Below are positions 25,651 through 34,912 of a DNA stretch of 64,000 bases, one piece after another; position 1 is the first letter of the stretch; each line of letters begins with the position of its first letter. Made by a program: the position numbers and the translations under genes. The notes below the pieces were generated by a model, which saw nothing but the letters and a program-made list of their open reading frames with translations, made no database searches and was not told where the DNA came from. Origin of the DNA: Rhodococcoides corynebacterioides NBRC 14404 (GTDB taxonomy: Bacteria > Actinomycetota > Actinomycetes > Mycobacteriales > Mycobacteriaceae). The stretch is taken from positions 186,001 to 250,000 of the forward strand of contig NZ_BCWV01000001.1 in assembly GCF_001894765.1 (NCBI RefSeq), read 5' to 3'.

Positions 25651-26769
25651 TCAGTCGGTAGAGAGCCGGCTCTTCGCCGCTCGGCGCCGCGCGGCCTCCC
25701 GGTGGCCGAAGGTGGCGCCGAGAATCTGCTCCTGATCGGCGACGGTGGACCCGACGGCACCGGCGACGGTGCCCAGCGAGGCCGCGAGCCAGGCCAGCCG
25801 CACGTAGTCGACGACCCCTGCCTCGCGGTCGATCTGCATGGACAGGAACTCGGGGGAGATCACGACAGCGGACGCCGCGCCGACCACGAGGAACAGGGCA
25901 ACGTACATGAACAGCACCCCGGCGAAGACGGTGGCGAGGGTCGCCATGTTGTACATCGCGCGGTCGACGCCGGTCTGACGGCGGGTCCTCCGTTCCCACA
26001 ACCCGTTCGGCAGGATCAGCCACGCCGTGATGAGCGCGACGGCGATGACCGAGACGCACGTCAGGCGCAGCACCGACATGGACGCCGCCATCTGCCAGAT
26101 GCTCGAGTAGAAGACGCCGAACGCGGACGTTGCCGTCGCCGCCGCCAGGGCGCCCGACAGTGCGGGCACCAGCCGCCACGGTCGGTTGGTGCGAATCATG
26201 CCCGCCACCATGCGTGTTCGGCCCAGCAGTGCCGGGGCGAGCAGAATGTCGTGACCCGAATCGACGGACCAGTGCGCGAGACCCGTTGCGGGCGTGGGGT
26301 GATCGGGAGCGACGGGACTGCCGTCGTCGGTGTCGTCGTCACGTCGTCGCATCGACTCGATCGCGGTGAGCGCGACCGCGCCGGCGCGCCGCGCCACCGC
26401 CCGCGCTCCGAACGACGGCACGTAGATCACCACCATCGACGTCCCGACGATCTCGGCGAGCACCGGACGCGACCCCACCCGCCGGGGAATCTCCGACACG
26501 CACAGCGTGATCGCGTCGGCGTTCTCCCCCTCCTCGGAACCGGTGGCGAGCAGCGAGGACCACGTCTCCATGTCCGGCCGCCCGCTCTCGACGGGGGGCA
26601 GCGGCAACGAGACCGCCTCGGCGTGCAGGACGGTGCCCGAGCTCAGTCGGTGCCCGTCCAGCCGAGCGCAGATCTTGTCGGCGACGGCGTCGGCCAGACC
26701 CTGATCCGCAGCGACCCGGACCGTACCGAGATCGCTGTCCTCCATCGCTTCCGCTTCCGCCGTGCTCAC
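25651..26769 (-). CDS. Multi-spanning membrane protein of unknown function
   Basis: A 372-residue protein. The first 170 residues are soluble, with alternating beta/alpha character (ADAITLCVSEIPRRVGSRPV, AEIVGTSMVVIYVPSFGA), and the C-terminal half has four or more membrane segments. It starts at GTG 26769, nine bases after the GGDEF gene. The order Lrp regulator, GGDEF protein, this protein suggests one operon. No named family recognised. Confidence 0.7.
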   Translation of the reverse strand: MSTAEAEAMEDSDLGTVRVAADQGLADAVADKICARLDGHRLSSGTVLHAEAVSLPLPPVESGRPDMETWSSLLATGSEEGENADAITLCVSEIPRRVGSRPVLAEIVGTSMVVIYVPSFGARAVARRAGAVALTAIESMRRRDDDTDDGSPVAPDHPTPATGLAHWSVDSGHDILLAPALLGRTRMVAGMIRTNRPWRLVPALSGALAAATATSAFGVFYSSIWQMAASMSVLRLTCVSVIAVALITAWLILPNGLWERRTRRQTGVDRAMYNMATLATVFAGVLFMYVALFLVVGAASAVVISPEFLSMQIDREAGVVDYVRLAWLAASLGTVAGAVGSTVADQEQILGATFGHREAARRRAAKSRLSTD

Positions 26770-26778
26770 GGGGCCTGA

Positions 26779-27888
26779 CTACCCTCGGCGACTCCCGTGA
26801 AACTGGACGTTGTCTCGTCCCGCGCTCTTCGCCCGGTACATCGCGATGTCGGCGCGGTGCATCCCCAGACGGACGGTGGACCGGACGTCCTGATCGGCGA
26901 TGTCGTCCGGCGTCACCAACGACGCGCCCACGCTGGCCGTGATGGGCACCGCGTCGGCGGGAACGTGCAGGCGGTGTCGGGCGGACTCGGCACGGTCGAT
27001 CAACTCGCCCTCGTCGACGTCGGCGGTGATCACCACCAGGAATTCCTCCCCGCCGCGCCGCGCGACCAGTCCGTCGTCGCCGACGAACGTCGCCAGGCGG
27101 GACGCGGCCAGCGCCAGTACGTCGTCGCCGACGAGGTGGCCGTGCAGATCGTTCACTCGCTTGAAGTGGTCGAGATCGACGAGCAGGAAGCCCAGGGTCA
27201 CGTCGTCGTCGACCCGTCGCAGGACCATCTGCTCGAGCCCACGCAGGTTGAGCAGGCCGGTCAGCGGATCGGTCTGGGCGCGCCCGATCTGGGTGCTCAG
27301 GTTGCTGTGCAGGGTGGCGGAGGTCTGACTGATGACGGTCATCGTGCCGTTGACCGCCAGCCACAGCGACACGCCCGCGGCCGCGAGAGCGAGCGTGTCC
27401 GACCCCGGATCCATCGCGGCGCGCAGCGTGATGGTCAGGATGACCGCCGTCGTCGCCACGACGTGGAACACGACGGCGACGGACGTTCCGAAGAACGCGA
27501 CGAACGACGAGACGACGGCGAACAAGGCGCAGCCGAAGAGCGCCGTGCCCTGGTCCCGGAAGAGCAGCAGGAAGGCAGCGGTCCCGACGTCGGCGTAGAC
27601 GGTGAAGGCCAGGGCCAGAGACGCCTGACGGCTGGGTCTGTTGAACCACAGGAAGGCCGTGCGTGTCCGGTAGACGATCAGGGACACCGGCACGGTGCTC
27701 AGCAGGATGCCGATGGCCGCGATGCGCGGTGCGCCGGGCGGGGGCCCGGCCGGAGAGCCGAGAATCAGCAACGCACCGGGGAGCGCGAATGCGGTGATGA
27801 GCACGGCGATGCGCCGACGCACCAGGTCGACGATCGCGGGTTGGTCGGGAGTGTCCTTGGTGAACCGGCGATCCGCCGGCGGCGTCAT
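26779..27888 (-). CDS. Membrane-bound diguanylate cyclase (GGDEF)
   Basis: A 369-residue protein: six membrane segments in the first 190 residues, a linker helix, then a GGDEF domain starting DPLTGLLNLRGLEQMVLRRV. The substrate-binding DLDHFKRVNDLHGH and active-site ARRGGEEF are intact, so it should make c-di-GMP from two GTP. The RxxD inhibitory site is not clear. ATG 27888 overlaps the Lrp gene stop. c-di-GMP commonly controls exopolysaccharide production, which fits the surroundings. Close in layout to the second GGDEF protein at 35674-36834. Confidence 0.9.
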   Translation of the reverse strand: MTPPADRRFTKDTPDQPAIVDLVRRRIAVLITAFALPGALLILGSPAGPPPGAPRIAAIGILLSTVPVSLIVYRTRTAFLWFNRPSRQASLALAFTVYADVGTAAFLLLFRDQGTALFGCALFAVVSSFVAFFGTSVAVVFHVVATTAVILTITLRAAMDPGSDTLALAAAGVSLWLAVNGTMTVISQTSATLHSNLSTQIGRAQTDPLTGLLNLRGLEQMVLRRVDDDVTLGFLLVDLDHFKRVNDLHGHLVGDDVLALAASRLATFVGDDGLVARRGGEEFLVVITADVDEGELIDRAESARHRLHVPADAVPITASVGASLVTPDDIADQDVRSTVRLGMHRADIAMYRAKSAGRDNVQFHGSRRG

Positions 27889-28373
27889 CGCGACGCCCTC
27901 CCGTCGTCGTCGGCGAGACGCTCGATGAGTGGCTTGGTGCGATAGGGAATGGCCTCGCGCATGATGACCGAGACGGTGGTGCGTTCGATGCCGGGCACCG
28001 CCAGAATGAGGCCGGCGACGCGATAGAGATCGTCCGCATCGGTCGCGGACACACCGATATGGAGATCGGCCTCGCCGGATACTCCCACCACTTCGGTGAC
28101 CTCGGGAATGTCGCGCAATCGGTCGATGACGGCTTCGAGTCGGTGTTGATCGGTGACCGCACCGACATAGGCGCGCAAGGGATAACCCAGATCGCGTGGT
28201 GAAACCAGACGATCGATGCGGCCCAACACCTGTGACTGATCCCACCGTGCGAGCCTGGCCTGCACCGTGTTTCGCGCGAGACCGAGCAACGACGCCAGAT
28301 GAACGCCCGTCGCGCGCGGCACGTCGCACAGGGTCAACAACAGCCGCGCATCCGTGCGATCCAGCTTGCTCAC
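27885..28373 (-). CDS. Lrp/AsnC-family transcription regulator
   Basis: A 162-residue protein, normal for the family. The N-terminal winged helix (LDRTDARLLLTLCDVPRATG, LASLLGLARNTVQARLARWD) is followed by an RAM-type ligand domain (YVGAVTDQHRLEAVIDRLRD, VSGEADLHIGVSATDADDL). It probably binds an amino acid and controls its own operon and perhaps the divergent BY-kinase gene 224 bases away. GTG 28373 is chosen by family length; a longer frame starts at 28466. Confidence 0.88.
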   Translation of the reverse strand: MSKLDRTDARLLLTLCDVPRATGVHLASLLGLARNTVQARLARWDQSQVLGRIDRLVSPRDLGYPLRAYVGAVTDQHRLEAVIDRLRDIPEVTEVVGVSGEADLHIGVSATDADDLYRVAGLILAVPGIERTTVSVIMREAIPYRTKPLIERLADDDGRASR

Positions 28374-28597
28374 GAGGGAAACTGTCTCACAGCGGGCGCG
28401 CCCGATCAGTGGTATCGACGTCGGGAAACCGGGCGAATTCCCGTTCGAGACCCCGGTCACGGTCACCGGTACCGACCGGTGTGCTCGAGGTGCTCACGCC
28501 CCGCGCAGTCGTTAGGGTGATGCGAACACGATCGAGTTCCGTGGCCCCACGCCGCGTCCTCGGCGCGGTGGGGCAACCCGGACGAGGAGCAGTTCAG

Positions 28598-30100
28598 GTG
28601 GAAATTTCGGATTACGTCAGGATCCTGCGCGCGCGATGGATCGTCATCGCCCTGACGACGGTCGTGGCCGCCGCCGCGTCCCTGGTGTTCTCGTTGGTCT
28701 CGACGCCGGTGTACGAGGCTTGCACTCGGCTCTACGTCTCCACCGGCTCGTCCTCGTCCTCGGTCACCGAGGTGTATCAGGGGAACCTGGCTTCGCAGCA
28801 ACGCGTCGCGTCCTACACCCAACTGCTCGGTGGCGAGGCCGTCGCGGCCCGCACGGTCGATGCCCTCGGACTCTCGCTCACCCCGGCGCAGCTGGCGTCG
28901 AAGGTGCGCACCACTTCCTCGCCCGACACGGTGCTGATCGACACGTGCGTGTCCGACGCGAACGCCGTCACCGCCCGCGACCTCGCCAACGGCATCGGCA
29001 CCACGTTCGTGGACTTCGTCGACGATCTCGAGACCCCGCCCGGCGGCGGCGCCGCGCTCGCTCAGGTCAGCGTCGTCGAGCCGGCGCAGGTGCCGGCCGC
29101 GCCGATCTCGCCGAAGACCACCCGCAACCTCGCGCTCGGCATCGCCGTCGGTCTGCTGCTCGGCATCGCCCTCGCGGTGATCCGCGACCGGCTCGACAAC
29201 ACGGTCAAGGATCGCGAGACGCTCGCCGGTCTGAGCGACGGTCCGGTGGTGGGCGTGGTGCCGTTCGACAAGACCATCAAGGAGGAGAACGCGCTCTCGT
29301 TCGCCGAATCCTCCTCCGGCACCGCCGAGTCGTTCCGCGAGCTCCGCACCAATCTGCAGTTCCTCGAGGTGGATTCGCCGCCGCGCGTTCTCGTCGTCAC
29401 CTCCGCCGTTCCCGGCGAGGGCAAGACGACGACGGCCGTCAACCTCGCGCTGGTCCTCGCCGAGGCCGGGCACCGCGTCGTGCTCGTCGAGGGCGATCTC
29501 CGCCGCCCCCGCGTCTCGAAGTACCTCGGACTGGTGGGATCGGTCGGACTGTCCACCGTCCTGTCCGGACAGGCCGACGTGGACGACGTCCTGCAGCCCA
29601 CCCGGTTCCCCGGCGTCGACGTGCTCGCCTCCGGCCCGCTGCCGCCCAATCCGTCCGAACTGCTCGGCTCCGAGGCGTCCCGCACGGTCATGGCCACGCT
29701 GCGCAGCCGATTCGACTACGTGGTGGTCGACGCGCCGCCGCTGCTGCCCGTCACCGACGCCTCCGTCATCACCGCCCACGCGGACGGCGCCCTGGTCGTC
29801 GCCCGTCACGGACACACCAAGCGGGACGAGATCGTCCGCGCCATCGGCAATCTCACGCAGGTCGGCGCGCCCGTCCTCGGCCTCATCCTCACCATGACGC
29901 CGACCAAGGGCCGCAAGGACTACGAGTACCGGCACTACTACGAGACCGACACCACCGCGCCGCGCCAGGAGGTCGCCCAGCGTCCGCAGGCACCCGCGGC
30001 GGTGCCCGAACCGGCGCGGACCGAACCGAAACCCCCCGCTCGGACCGAGCCCGGACCGCGCTTCCGGCGCGGCGCGTCGGTCCCGCCCCGCACGACCTGA
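28598..30100 (+). CDS. Bacterial tyrosine kinase / polysaccharide co-polymerase
   Basis: A 500-residue fusion of a Wzz-type chain-length domain (membrane helix at about 15-37, second helix at about 175-195) and a cytoplasmic BY-kinase. The Walker A motif VPGEGKTTTAVNLAL, Walker A' VLVEGDLRRPR and Walker B YVVVDAPPLLP are intact. A Tyr cluster, YEYRHYYETD, lies near residue 440 and a Pro-rich tail follows. Such kinases autophosphorylate on the Tyr cluster and control chain length and export. GTG 28598 has GAGGAG upstream. The matching phosphatase is probably 35136-35651. It stands alone, divergent from the Lrp gene. Confidence 0.92.
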   Translation: MEISDYVRILRARWIVIALTTVVAAAASLVFSLVSTPVYEACTRLYVSTGSSSSSVTEVYQGNLASQQRVASYTQLLGGEAVAARTVDALGLSLTPAQLASKVRTTSSPDTVLIDTCVSDANAVTARDLANGIGTTFVDFVDDLETPPGGGAALAQVSVVEPAQVPAAPISPKTTRNLALGIAVGLLLGIALAVIRDRLDNTVKDRETLAGLSDGPVVGVVPFDKTIKEENALSFAESSSGTAESFRELRTNLQFLEVDSPPRVLVVTSAVPGEGKTTTAVNLALVLAEAGHRVVLVEGDLRRPRVSKYLGLVGSVGLSTVLSGQADVDDVLQPTRFPGVDVLASGPLPPNPSELLGSEASRTVMATLRSRFDYVVVDAPPLLPVTDASVITAHADGALVVARHGHTKRDEIVRAIGNLTQVGAPVLGLILTMTPTKGRKDYEYRHYYETDTTAPRQEVAQRPQAPAAVPEPARTEPKPPARTEPGPRFRRGASVPPRTT

Positions 30101-30104
30101 CGGG

Positions 30105-31424
30105 CTACCGGATCCGGACGTCGCTTCCGCGGATGGCCGGCGCGCCGACGAGCGCGGCCCAGCCGGGCACGTCCTGCGGATCGAGGCCGCTGCCCTGTCC
30201 GTAGACGACGGCGAGCGTGTCACGCTCGAGCTGCGACCCGGCGTACTGGGCGTCCGCGGTGGCGGGCAGCGGAGAGAACTGCGGCGGGCTCACGGTGGTC
30301 ACCGTCGTGGGACCGGGGTTACGGGACGGCACCGCGTACGACCCGTCGTTGATACCGCTGCCGGGGTACTGCGGGAAGAACTTCCCGGGGGTGGTGACGT
30401 CCTCGTAGCAGGCGCCGGGACGGTCGTCGAAGAGCCGCGGCTCGTCCTGATTCGGCAGGTAGCGGCCGCGGGGGTTGACGAAGTTGATGGTGCCGCGGGC
30501 ACCCGGGTACTTCTCGTTCACCCCGAGAATGCGTTGCGCCTCCGGGTAGAGATCGGCGAACTTCGGCAGCACACACGCCACGGTGGGGGAGAACTCGGCC
30601 AGCAGTTCCACGGCCCCACGCGAATCGGCGGCGAAGGACACGATCGACTCGGCGTTGGTGCTCAGCAGATCGGCCAGCGAGCCGGAGGCGCCCGCTGCGC
30701 TGCGCAGCAGGGTGTCGACGTCGCTGCGCCGTTCCACCACCGTTCCCGTGGGAATGCGCAGATCGTCCAATGCGGCGACCAGATCCGGTGCGGCCGTGGA
30801 ATAGGTCTGGGACAGGTCGGCGAGACCGCGGAGATCCTCGCGAATGGTCGGGATCTCGCCCGCCAGATCGGTGACGATGGTGTCCAGCCGATCGATGGTG
30901 CGACCCAGTTGCTCCCCGTTGCCGTCGAGTGCGGACGCCACCGCGCCGAGGGTGGACGAGAGGTCCTCCGGCGGGATCGCCTCGAGCAGGGGCAGCACGG
31001 AATCGAGCACCCGTCCCACCTCGACGGCGTTGCCGGTGCGGTCCTGCTCGATCTCCGCGCCGTCGATCAGACCCGTGCGGCCGGGGTTCTCGGGAATCTG
31101 CAGGGCCACGTAGCGTTCGCCGAACAGCGTCTTCGGGAGCAGCCGGGCTGTGACGGTGGACGGGATCCGTTCCGCCTGTGCCGGGTCGAGATACAGAGAC
31201 GCCACCACCCGGCCGTCCTCCGTCGCCGTCTCCCGCACGTCGCCCACCAGCACGCCGCGCACCTTGACGTCCGCGTTCAGGGGAAGGGCGTTGCCGGCGT
31301 CGTCGAGAACCAGGCGCACCCGGATCGAGTCGTCGAACGCGCGCGTGTACTGGGCGGTGGTGAATCCGACGAACCCGGCCAGCGCGACGAAGAACGCCAA
31401 GCCCGCGAGGCGTCGCTTCACCAT
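30105..31424 (-). CDS. Orphan MCE-family protein
   Basis: A 439-residue protein: an N-terminal anchor (about residues 8-27), an MCE/MlaD domain (IRVRLVLDDAGNALPLNADV, KVRGVLVGDVRE, LPKTLFGERYVAL), a long helical region (about 130-280) and a Pro-rich C-terminal part. MCE proteins form tunnels for lipids or sterols across the envelope. In actinobacteria they come as six genes with two YrbE permeases, but here there is one alone, behind a TetR gene. ATG 31424 is chosen; TTG 31445 is possible. It ends four bases from the convergent BY-kinase gene. Confidence 0.85.
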   Translation of the reverse strand: MVKRRLAGLAFFVALAGFVGFTTAQYTRAFDDSIRVRLVLDDAGNALPLNADVKVRGVLVGDVRETATEDGRVVASLYLDPAQAERIPSTVTARLLPKTLFGERYVALQIPENPGRTGLIDGAEIEQDRTGNAVEVGRVLDSVLPLLEAIPPEDLSSTLGAVASALDGNGEQLGRTIDRLDTIVTDLAGEIPTIREDLRGLADLSQTYSTAAPDLVAALDDLRIPTGTVVERRSDVDTLLRSAAGASGSLADLLSTNAESIVSFAADSRGAVELLAEFSPTVACVLPKFADLYPEAQRILGVNEKYPGARGTINFVNPRGRYLPNQDEPRLFDDRPGACYEDVTTPGKFFPQYPGSGINDGSYAVPSRNPGPTTVTTVSPPQFSPLPATADAQYAGSQLERDTLAVVYGQGSGLDPQDVPGWAALVGAPAIRGSDVRIR

Positions 31425-31467
31425 TGCGGAATGGTATAACCGCACCGCCCTCGAAATGGGCGAATTG

Positions 31468-32202
31468 TCAGCGGGAAGTAGTCGATTCCGGATCGGCGAA
31501 CAATGCCTCCAACGGCGTCTCCGGCATGGTGATGCCGCGCGAGGACGCCAATCCGAGAATCTGGATCCACACCGTGTCGGACAGGAACGCGACCACCTGA
31601 TCGAGGCTCACGCTGTTCGGGCCCTGACCCTCCCACGCCCGCACCGACGCCATGCAGCCCGAGATCAAGCCCGCCACCCACGGACCGGTCAGGCGCTGAT
31701 CGTCGGAGTCCAGCTCCGCGCCGACCAGGGCGAGGAAGCCGTCCACGGCGAACTCGATGAGCTCCGCGATACGGCCGATGACGTCCGCCATCGGGTTCTC
31801 CGTCGCGCCCGGCACCGCCCGCTCGGCGAAGCGCGTCCACGACGGATGCGCGACCACCCACCGCACGTACGTGTCCACCACCCGGTGCACCGCGGTGCGG
31901 GCCTGGCCCTCGAGCACCACCGCGCGGCTCAGGTCCGCCTGCAACCGGTCGCAGATCTCGCGCTGAATGGCCACGTCGAGATCGGTCTTGTCCTCGAAGT
32001 AGCGGTAGATGCCCGTGCGGTGGATGCCCGCCTCGTCCGCGATCTGCTGGGCCGTCACCGGACCGCCCGGATCGTCGTTGCGGTCGAGCACCGCGAGCGC
32101 CGCGTCGATCACGTGCGCACGGCGGTCCGCGTTGTGCTGCGCCCAGCGTCGTTTACGACCGTCGTCGGGTCGGCCGGCGGGCGAGGGCGTCTTCTGGCTC
32201 AT
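31468..32202 (-). CDS. TetR-family repressor
   Basis: A 244-residue protein with a TetR helix-turn-helix (RAHVIDAALAVLDRN, VTAQQIADEAGIHRTGIYRY, FEDKTDLDVAIQ) and a C-terminal ligand domain rich in aromatics. It follows the ferredoxin-reductase gene after 15 bases and precedes the MCE gene, so it is probably in the same operon as the oxygenase. The two palindromes at 34838-34887 upstream of the oxygenase gene are its likely operators. Confidence 0.88.
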   Translation of the reverse strand: MSQKTPSPAGRPDDGRKRRWAQHNADRRAHVIDAALAVLDRNDDPGGPVTAQQIADEAGIHRTGIYRYFEDKTDLDVAIQREICDRLQADLSRAVVLEGQARTAVHRVVDTYVRWVVAHPSWTRFAERAVPGATENPMADVIGRIAELIEFAVDGFLALVGAELDSDDQRLTGPWVAGLISGCMASVRAWEGQGPNSVSLDQVVAFLSDTVWIQILGLASSRGITMPETPLEALFADPESTTSR

Positions 32203-32217
32203 GTGGCCAGAAGTGTC

Positions 32218-33837
32218 TCACGCCGGGACGACGCCCCATGCTCGCTTGGGGCGCGATGCCCTCGACCCCTCTCGGGACTCCTGGATCCGCGCCTGCTCCT
32301 GCGGGTCGGAGACCTTCGCGCGTGGGCGGCCCTCCGCCGCTCCGCGTGCCGTCTCCGCGGCGTCGAGGCGTCGCCACCCGTCGAGGTCGACACCGCGCCG
32401 TCGCGGCTGCGCGGTCGGTGTCGCGAGTCCGGCATCGAGATCGTCGAGGATCGATTCGACGGTCTCCTGCGCACACGTCTTGTTGGTGCCGATGAATCCG
32501 CGCGGGCCACGCTTGACCCACCCCGCGACGTAGAGGCCGGGTTCGACGCGACCGCGATCGTGGCGGGCGATACCGGTCACCGGGTCGGTGGGGAGGTCCG
32601 TGGTCTGCGACCCCCGGAAGCCGATGGCGCGGACGACGAGACCGGCGTCGACGACGCGAGTGGTGCCCGTCGGGACGCCGTCGGCGCCGGTGCGGGCGAT
32701 CTCGACGGCGACCGTGCGGTCGTCGCCGATGATCTCGACCGGTGCGGCGTGGAACTCGAGCACGATGCGCGGGCGGGTGCCGGTCAGCGCTGGGCGCTCG
32801 GCTAGTTCCCGGAGGATGCGGGAATGACGGTCGGTGCCGGTGAGGGCGGCCGGATCCGCCTCGACGATCACGTCGACGTGGGTGGCCTGCTTCAGGCCCA
32901 GCAGCTCCGGCACGGTGAACGCGGCGTTCGCCGGCCCCCGCCGGCCGAGGATGCGCACCTCGCGGATGGCGCTGTGACGTAACTGGTTCAGGGCGTGCGG
33001 CGCGATGTCGGTGTGCTCGGCCAGCCACTGTGGGTCTCGGGTGAGCATGCGGGCGACGTCGAGGGCGACGTTGCCGTTGCCGATCACCACCGCGCGCTCG
33101 TGGCGGAGCGGAACGGACAGGTCCCGACGGTCCGGGTGCCCGTTGTACCAGCCGACCAGGTCGGTGGCGCCGAGCGAGCCGGCCAGGTGCTCGCCGCGGA
33201 TGCCCAGTTGCTTGTCGGCCGACGCACCCACGGCGTACACCACCGCGTGATACTCCGAACGCAGTTGCGCCAGAGTCACATCCGTGCCGACGTCGACACC
33301 CAACCGGTAGTGGAACCCGGGCTGCGACTCGATGGCGGCGAACAACTCCGTGACCCGCTTGGTCGATCCGTGATCCGGGGCGACGCCGTGGCGAACCAGG
33401 CCGTGGGGAGTGCGCAGGCGGTCGTACACGTCGACCGTGTCGACCTCCGGATGCTTGAGCAGTTCGTCGGCGGTGTACAGCCCGGCCGGGCCCGCGCCGA
33501 TCACGGCGACGCGGAACGGGCCCGTCCGGCGCAACCGGCGCTGCGCCGGTACCAGCGCCAGCGGGGTGCGATCCGCGTGCGGATTCTGCTGGTAGTACTG
33601 GGCATTGAGCTCCAGGAACGGCAACTCGGCGGGGGTCAGTGCCGTGTCGGGCTTGATGGCACCCACCGGGCACGCCGTCACGCACGCACTGCAGCCGACG
33701 CACGTGGCCGGATCGACGAACAACATCTCCGTGGTGCCGAACCCCGGTTCGCCGGGGGCGGGATGAATGCAGTTGACCGGGCACGCCACCACGCACGAAG
33801 CGTCGGCGCAGCACGACTGCGTGACGACGTGCGGCAT
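32218..33837 (-). CDS. fprB: Ferredoxin fused to ferredoxin-NADP reductase (FprB-like)
   Basis: A 539-residue protein. Residues 1-75 are a bacterial ferredoxin with two cluster motifs, CCADASCVVACPVNC and CVGCSACVTACPVGAI. Then comes an adrenodoxin-reductase-type flavoprotein: FAD site VAVIGAGPAGLYTADELL, NADP site VVIGNGNVALDVARML, and the closing GPRGFIGTNKTCAQETV. The mycobacterial FprB has this domain order and near this length. It should pass electrons from NADPH, most likely to the diiron oxygenase whose stop overlaps its start by one base. The C-terminal 60 residues are basic and low complexity. Confidence 0.92.
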   Translation of the reverse strand: MPHVVTQSCCADASCVVACPVNCIHPAPGEPGFGTTEMLFVDPATCVGCSACVTACPVGAIKPDTALTPAELPFLELNAQYYQQNPHADRTPLALVPAQRRLRRTGPFRVAVIGAGPAGLYTADELLKHPEVDTVDVYDRLRTPHGLVRHGVAPDHGSTKRVTELFAAIESQPGFHYRLGVDVGTDVTLAQLRSEYHAVVYAVGASADKQLGIRGEHLAGSLGATDLVGWYNGHPDRRDLSVPLRHERAVVIGNGNVALDVARMLTRDPQWLAEHTDIAPHALNQLRHSAIREVRILGRRGPANAAFTVPELLGLKQATHVDVIVEADPAALTGTDRHSRILRELAERPALTGTRPRIVLEFHAAPVEIIGDDRTVAVEIARTGADGVPTGTTRVVDAGLVVRAIGFRGSQTTDLPTDPVTGIARHDRGRVEPGLYVAGWVKRGPRGFIGTNKTCAQETVESILDDLDAGLATPTAQPRRRGVDLDGWRRLDAAETARGAAEGRPRAKVSDPQEQARIQESREGSRASRPKRAWGVVPA

Positions 33838-34808
33838 CAGGCCGCCGCGGACGCGGGCTCGCTGCGGAACCGCGAGGGCCGGCCGTCGATACCCAGAGCG
33901 CGCCACACGCGTCGGGACACGGGGTTCATGAGGTTCAGGTCGTCGGCGAGCATCCGGACGTCGCCGAACATGTCGCGCAACATCTTTCGCGACGCGTCGC
34001 CGTCCCACCAGACCTCGTCCACCACGTGGTCGGGGATCTGCAGATCACGGCGCATCGCGCGGGTGGGCTTGATGATGGCGTCGCACAGCACGCGCATGAT
34101 CACCGGCATGATCACCGAGATGAGGCCGCGCTGGTAGGTCTTCAGGCGCGGGGCCTTGTGGCGCAGGTACTGGTGGGCGAAGCCGATGTGGCGCGCCTCC
34201 TCCGCGACGTGGATCTGCATGATGCGGGTGATCAGCGGGTGCCGGTTCTCGCCGCTGCGCAGGATCGACTTCTGCACGTGGTCGATCGGCTCCTCGCCCG
34301 CGAGCACGCCGACGAAGAAGCCGAAGGACAGCGGGCCCGCCGCCAGCGGCATGATCGGAGCCAGGGCGCGGAACCAGCGGGGACCGCCGGCCACCTCGAT
34401 GCCGATGCGGTTGACCAGCTCCTGGAACATCTGCGTGTGGTGGCACTCCTCCGTCGCCTCGTGTGTGGAGTAGCGGAACTCGGCCTGGCCGTTGGGGAGC
34501 CGGAAGGCGTAGTTCATCAGCCCGGCGATGAGGATCTGCTCGAACTGCAGACCCACCTTCATGATGTTCGCCTGCCGGTACATCCCGATCTCGATCTGCC
34601 GCTCGGTGCTCAGCGAGCGGTACCAGTCCGTGGCGCCGAGGGGGTCCGCGGCGGGGAGGATCCAGCGCGGATCTTTCGGGACCACCGCGTACTCGGGGTC
34701 GTCCCAGGGAATGTCGGTGAACGCGTCGAAGTGACGCTCGACGGACGCCTCGGACAGGATGCGCAGCGTGTCCTGGTAGGCGGTCGGGTTCTCGTGCAGA
34801 GCGGTCAT
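33837..34808 (-). CDS. AurF-like diiron oxygenase
   Basis: A 323-residue helical protein with two carboxylate/His metal motifs, STHEATEECHHTQMF (E and H) and IHVAEEARHIGFAHQYL (EExxH), as in the AurF N-oxygenase family. AurF oxidises an aromatic amine to nitro; most actinobacterial members have unknown substrates. The reductase next door gives it electrons. The gene is first in the oxygenase-reductase-TetR-MCE unit and has two palindromes in its promoter region. ATG 34808 is the natural start. Confidence 0.88.
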   Translation of the reverse strand: MTALHENPTAYQDTLRILSEASVERHFDAFTDIPWDDPEYAVVPKDPRWILPAADPLGATDWYRSLSTERQIEIGMYRQANIMKVGLQFEQILIAGLMNYAFRLPNGQAEFRYSTHEATEECHHTQMFQELVNRIGIEVAGGPRWFRALAPIMPLAAGPLSFGFFVGVLAGEEPIDHVQKSILRSGENRHPLITRIMQIHVAEEARHIGFAHQYLRHKAPRLKTYQRGLISVIMPVIMRVLCDAIIKPTRAMRRDLQIPDHVVDEVWWDGDASRKMLRDMFGDVRMLADDLNLMNPVSRRVWRALGIDGRPSRFRSEPASAAA

Positions 34809-34837
34809 GGTGGGTCCTCCGCAGGCAGCCGGGGTGT

Positions 34838-34887
34838 GTGCAACAGCGTGTTGCAGACAAAGTTAGTGCAACTGGCTGTCGCAGACA
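34838..34887 (-). promoter_or_regulatory. Pair of palindromic operators upstream of the oxygenase operon
   Basis: TGCAACA-GCG-TGTTGCA at 34839-34855 is a perfect seven-base inverted repeat. A second, imperfect copy, TGCAACTGGCTGTCGCA, is at 34867-34883. Both sit in a repeated frame GTGCAAC...GCAGACA, with starts 28 bases apart. They lie 30 to 80 bases before the ATG, where they would overlap the promoter. The TetR product of the same operon is the obvious candidate to bind them. Confidence 0.75.
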
Positions 34888-34912
34888 AGGGGCGAGTGGG
34901 GATCCGGCCGTG

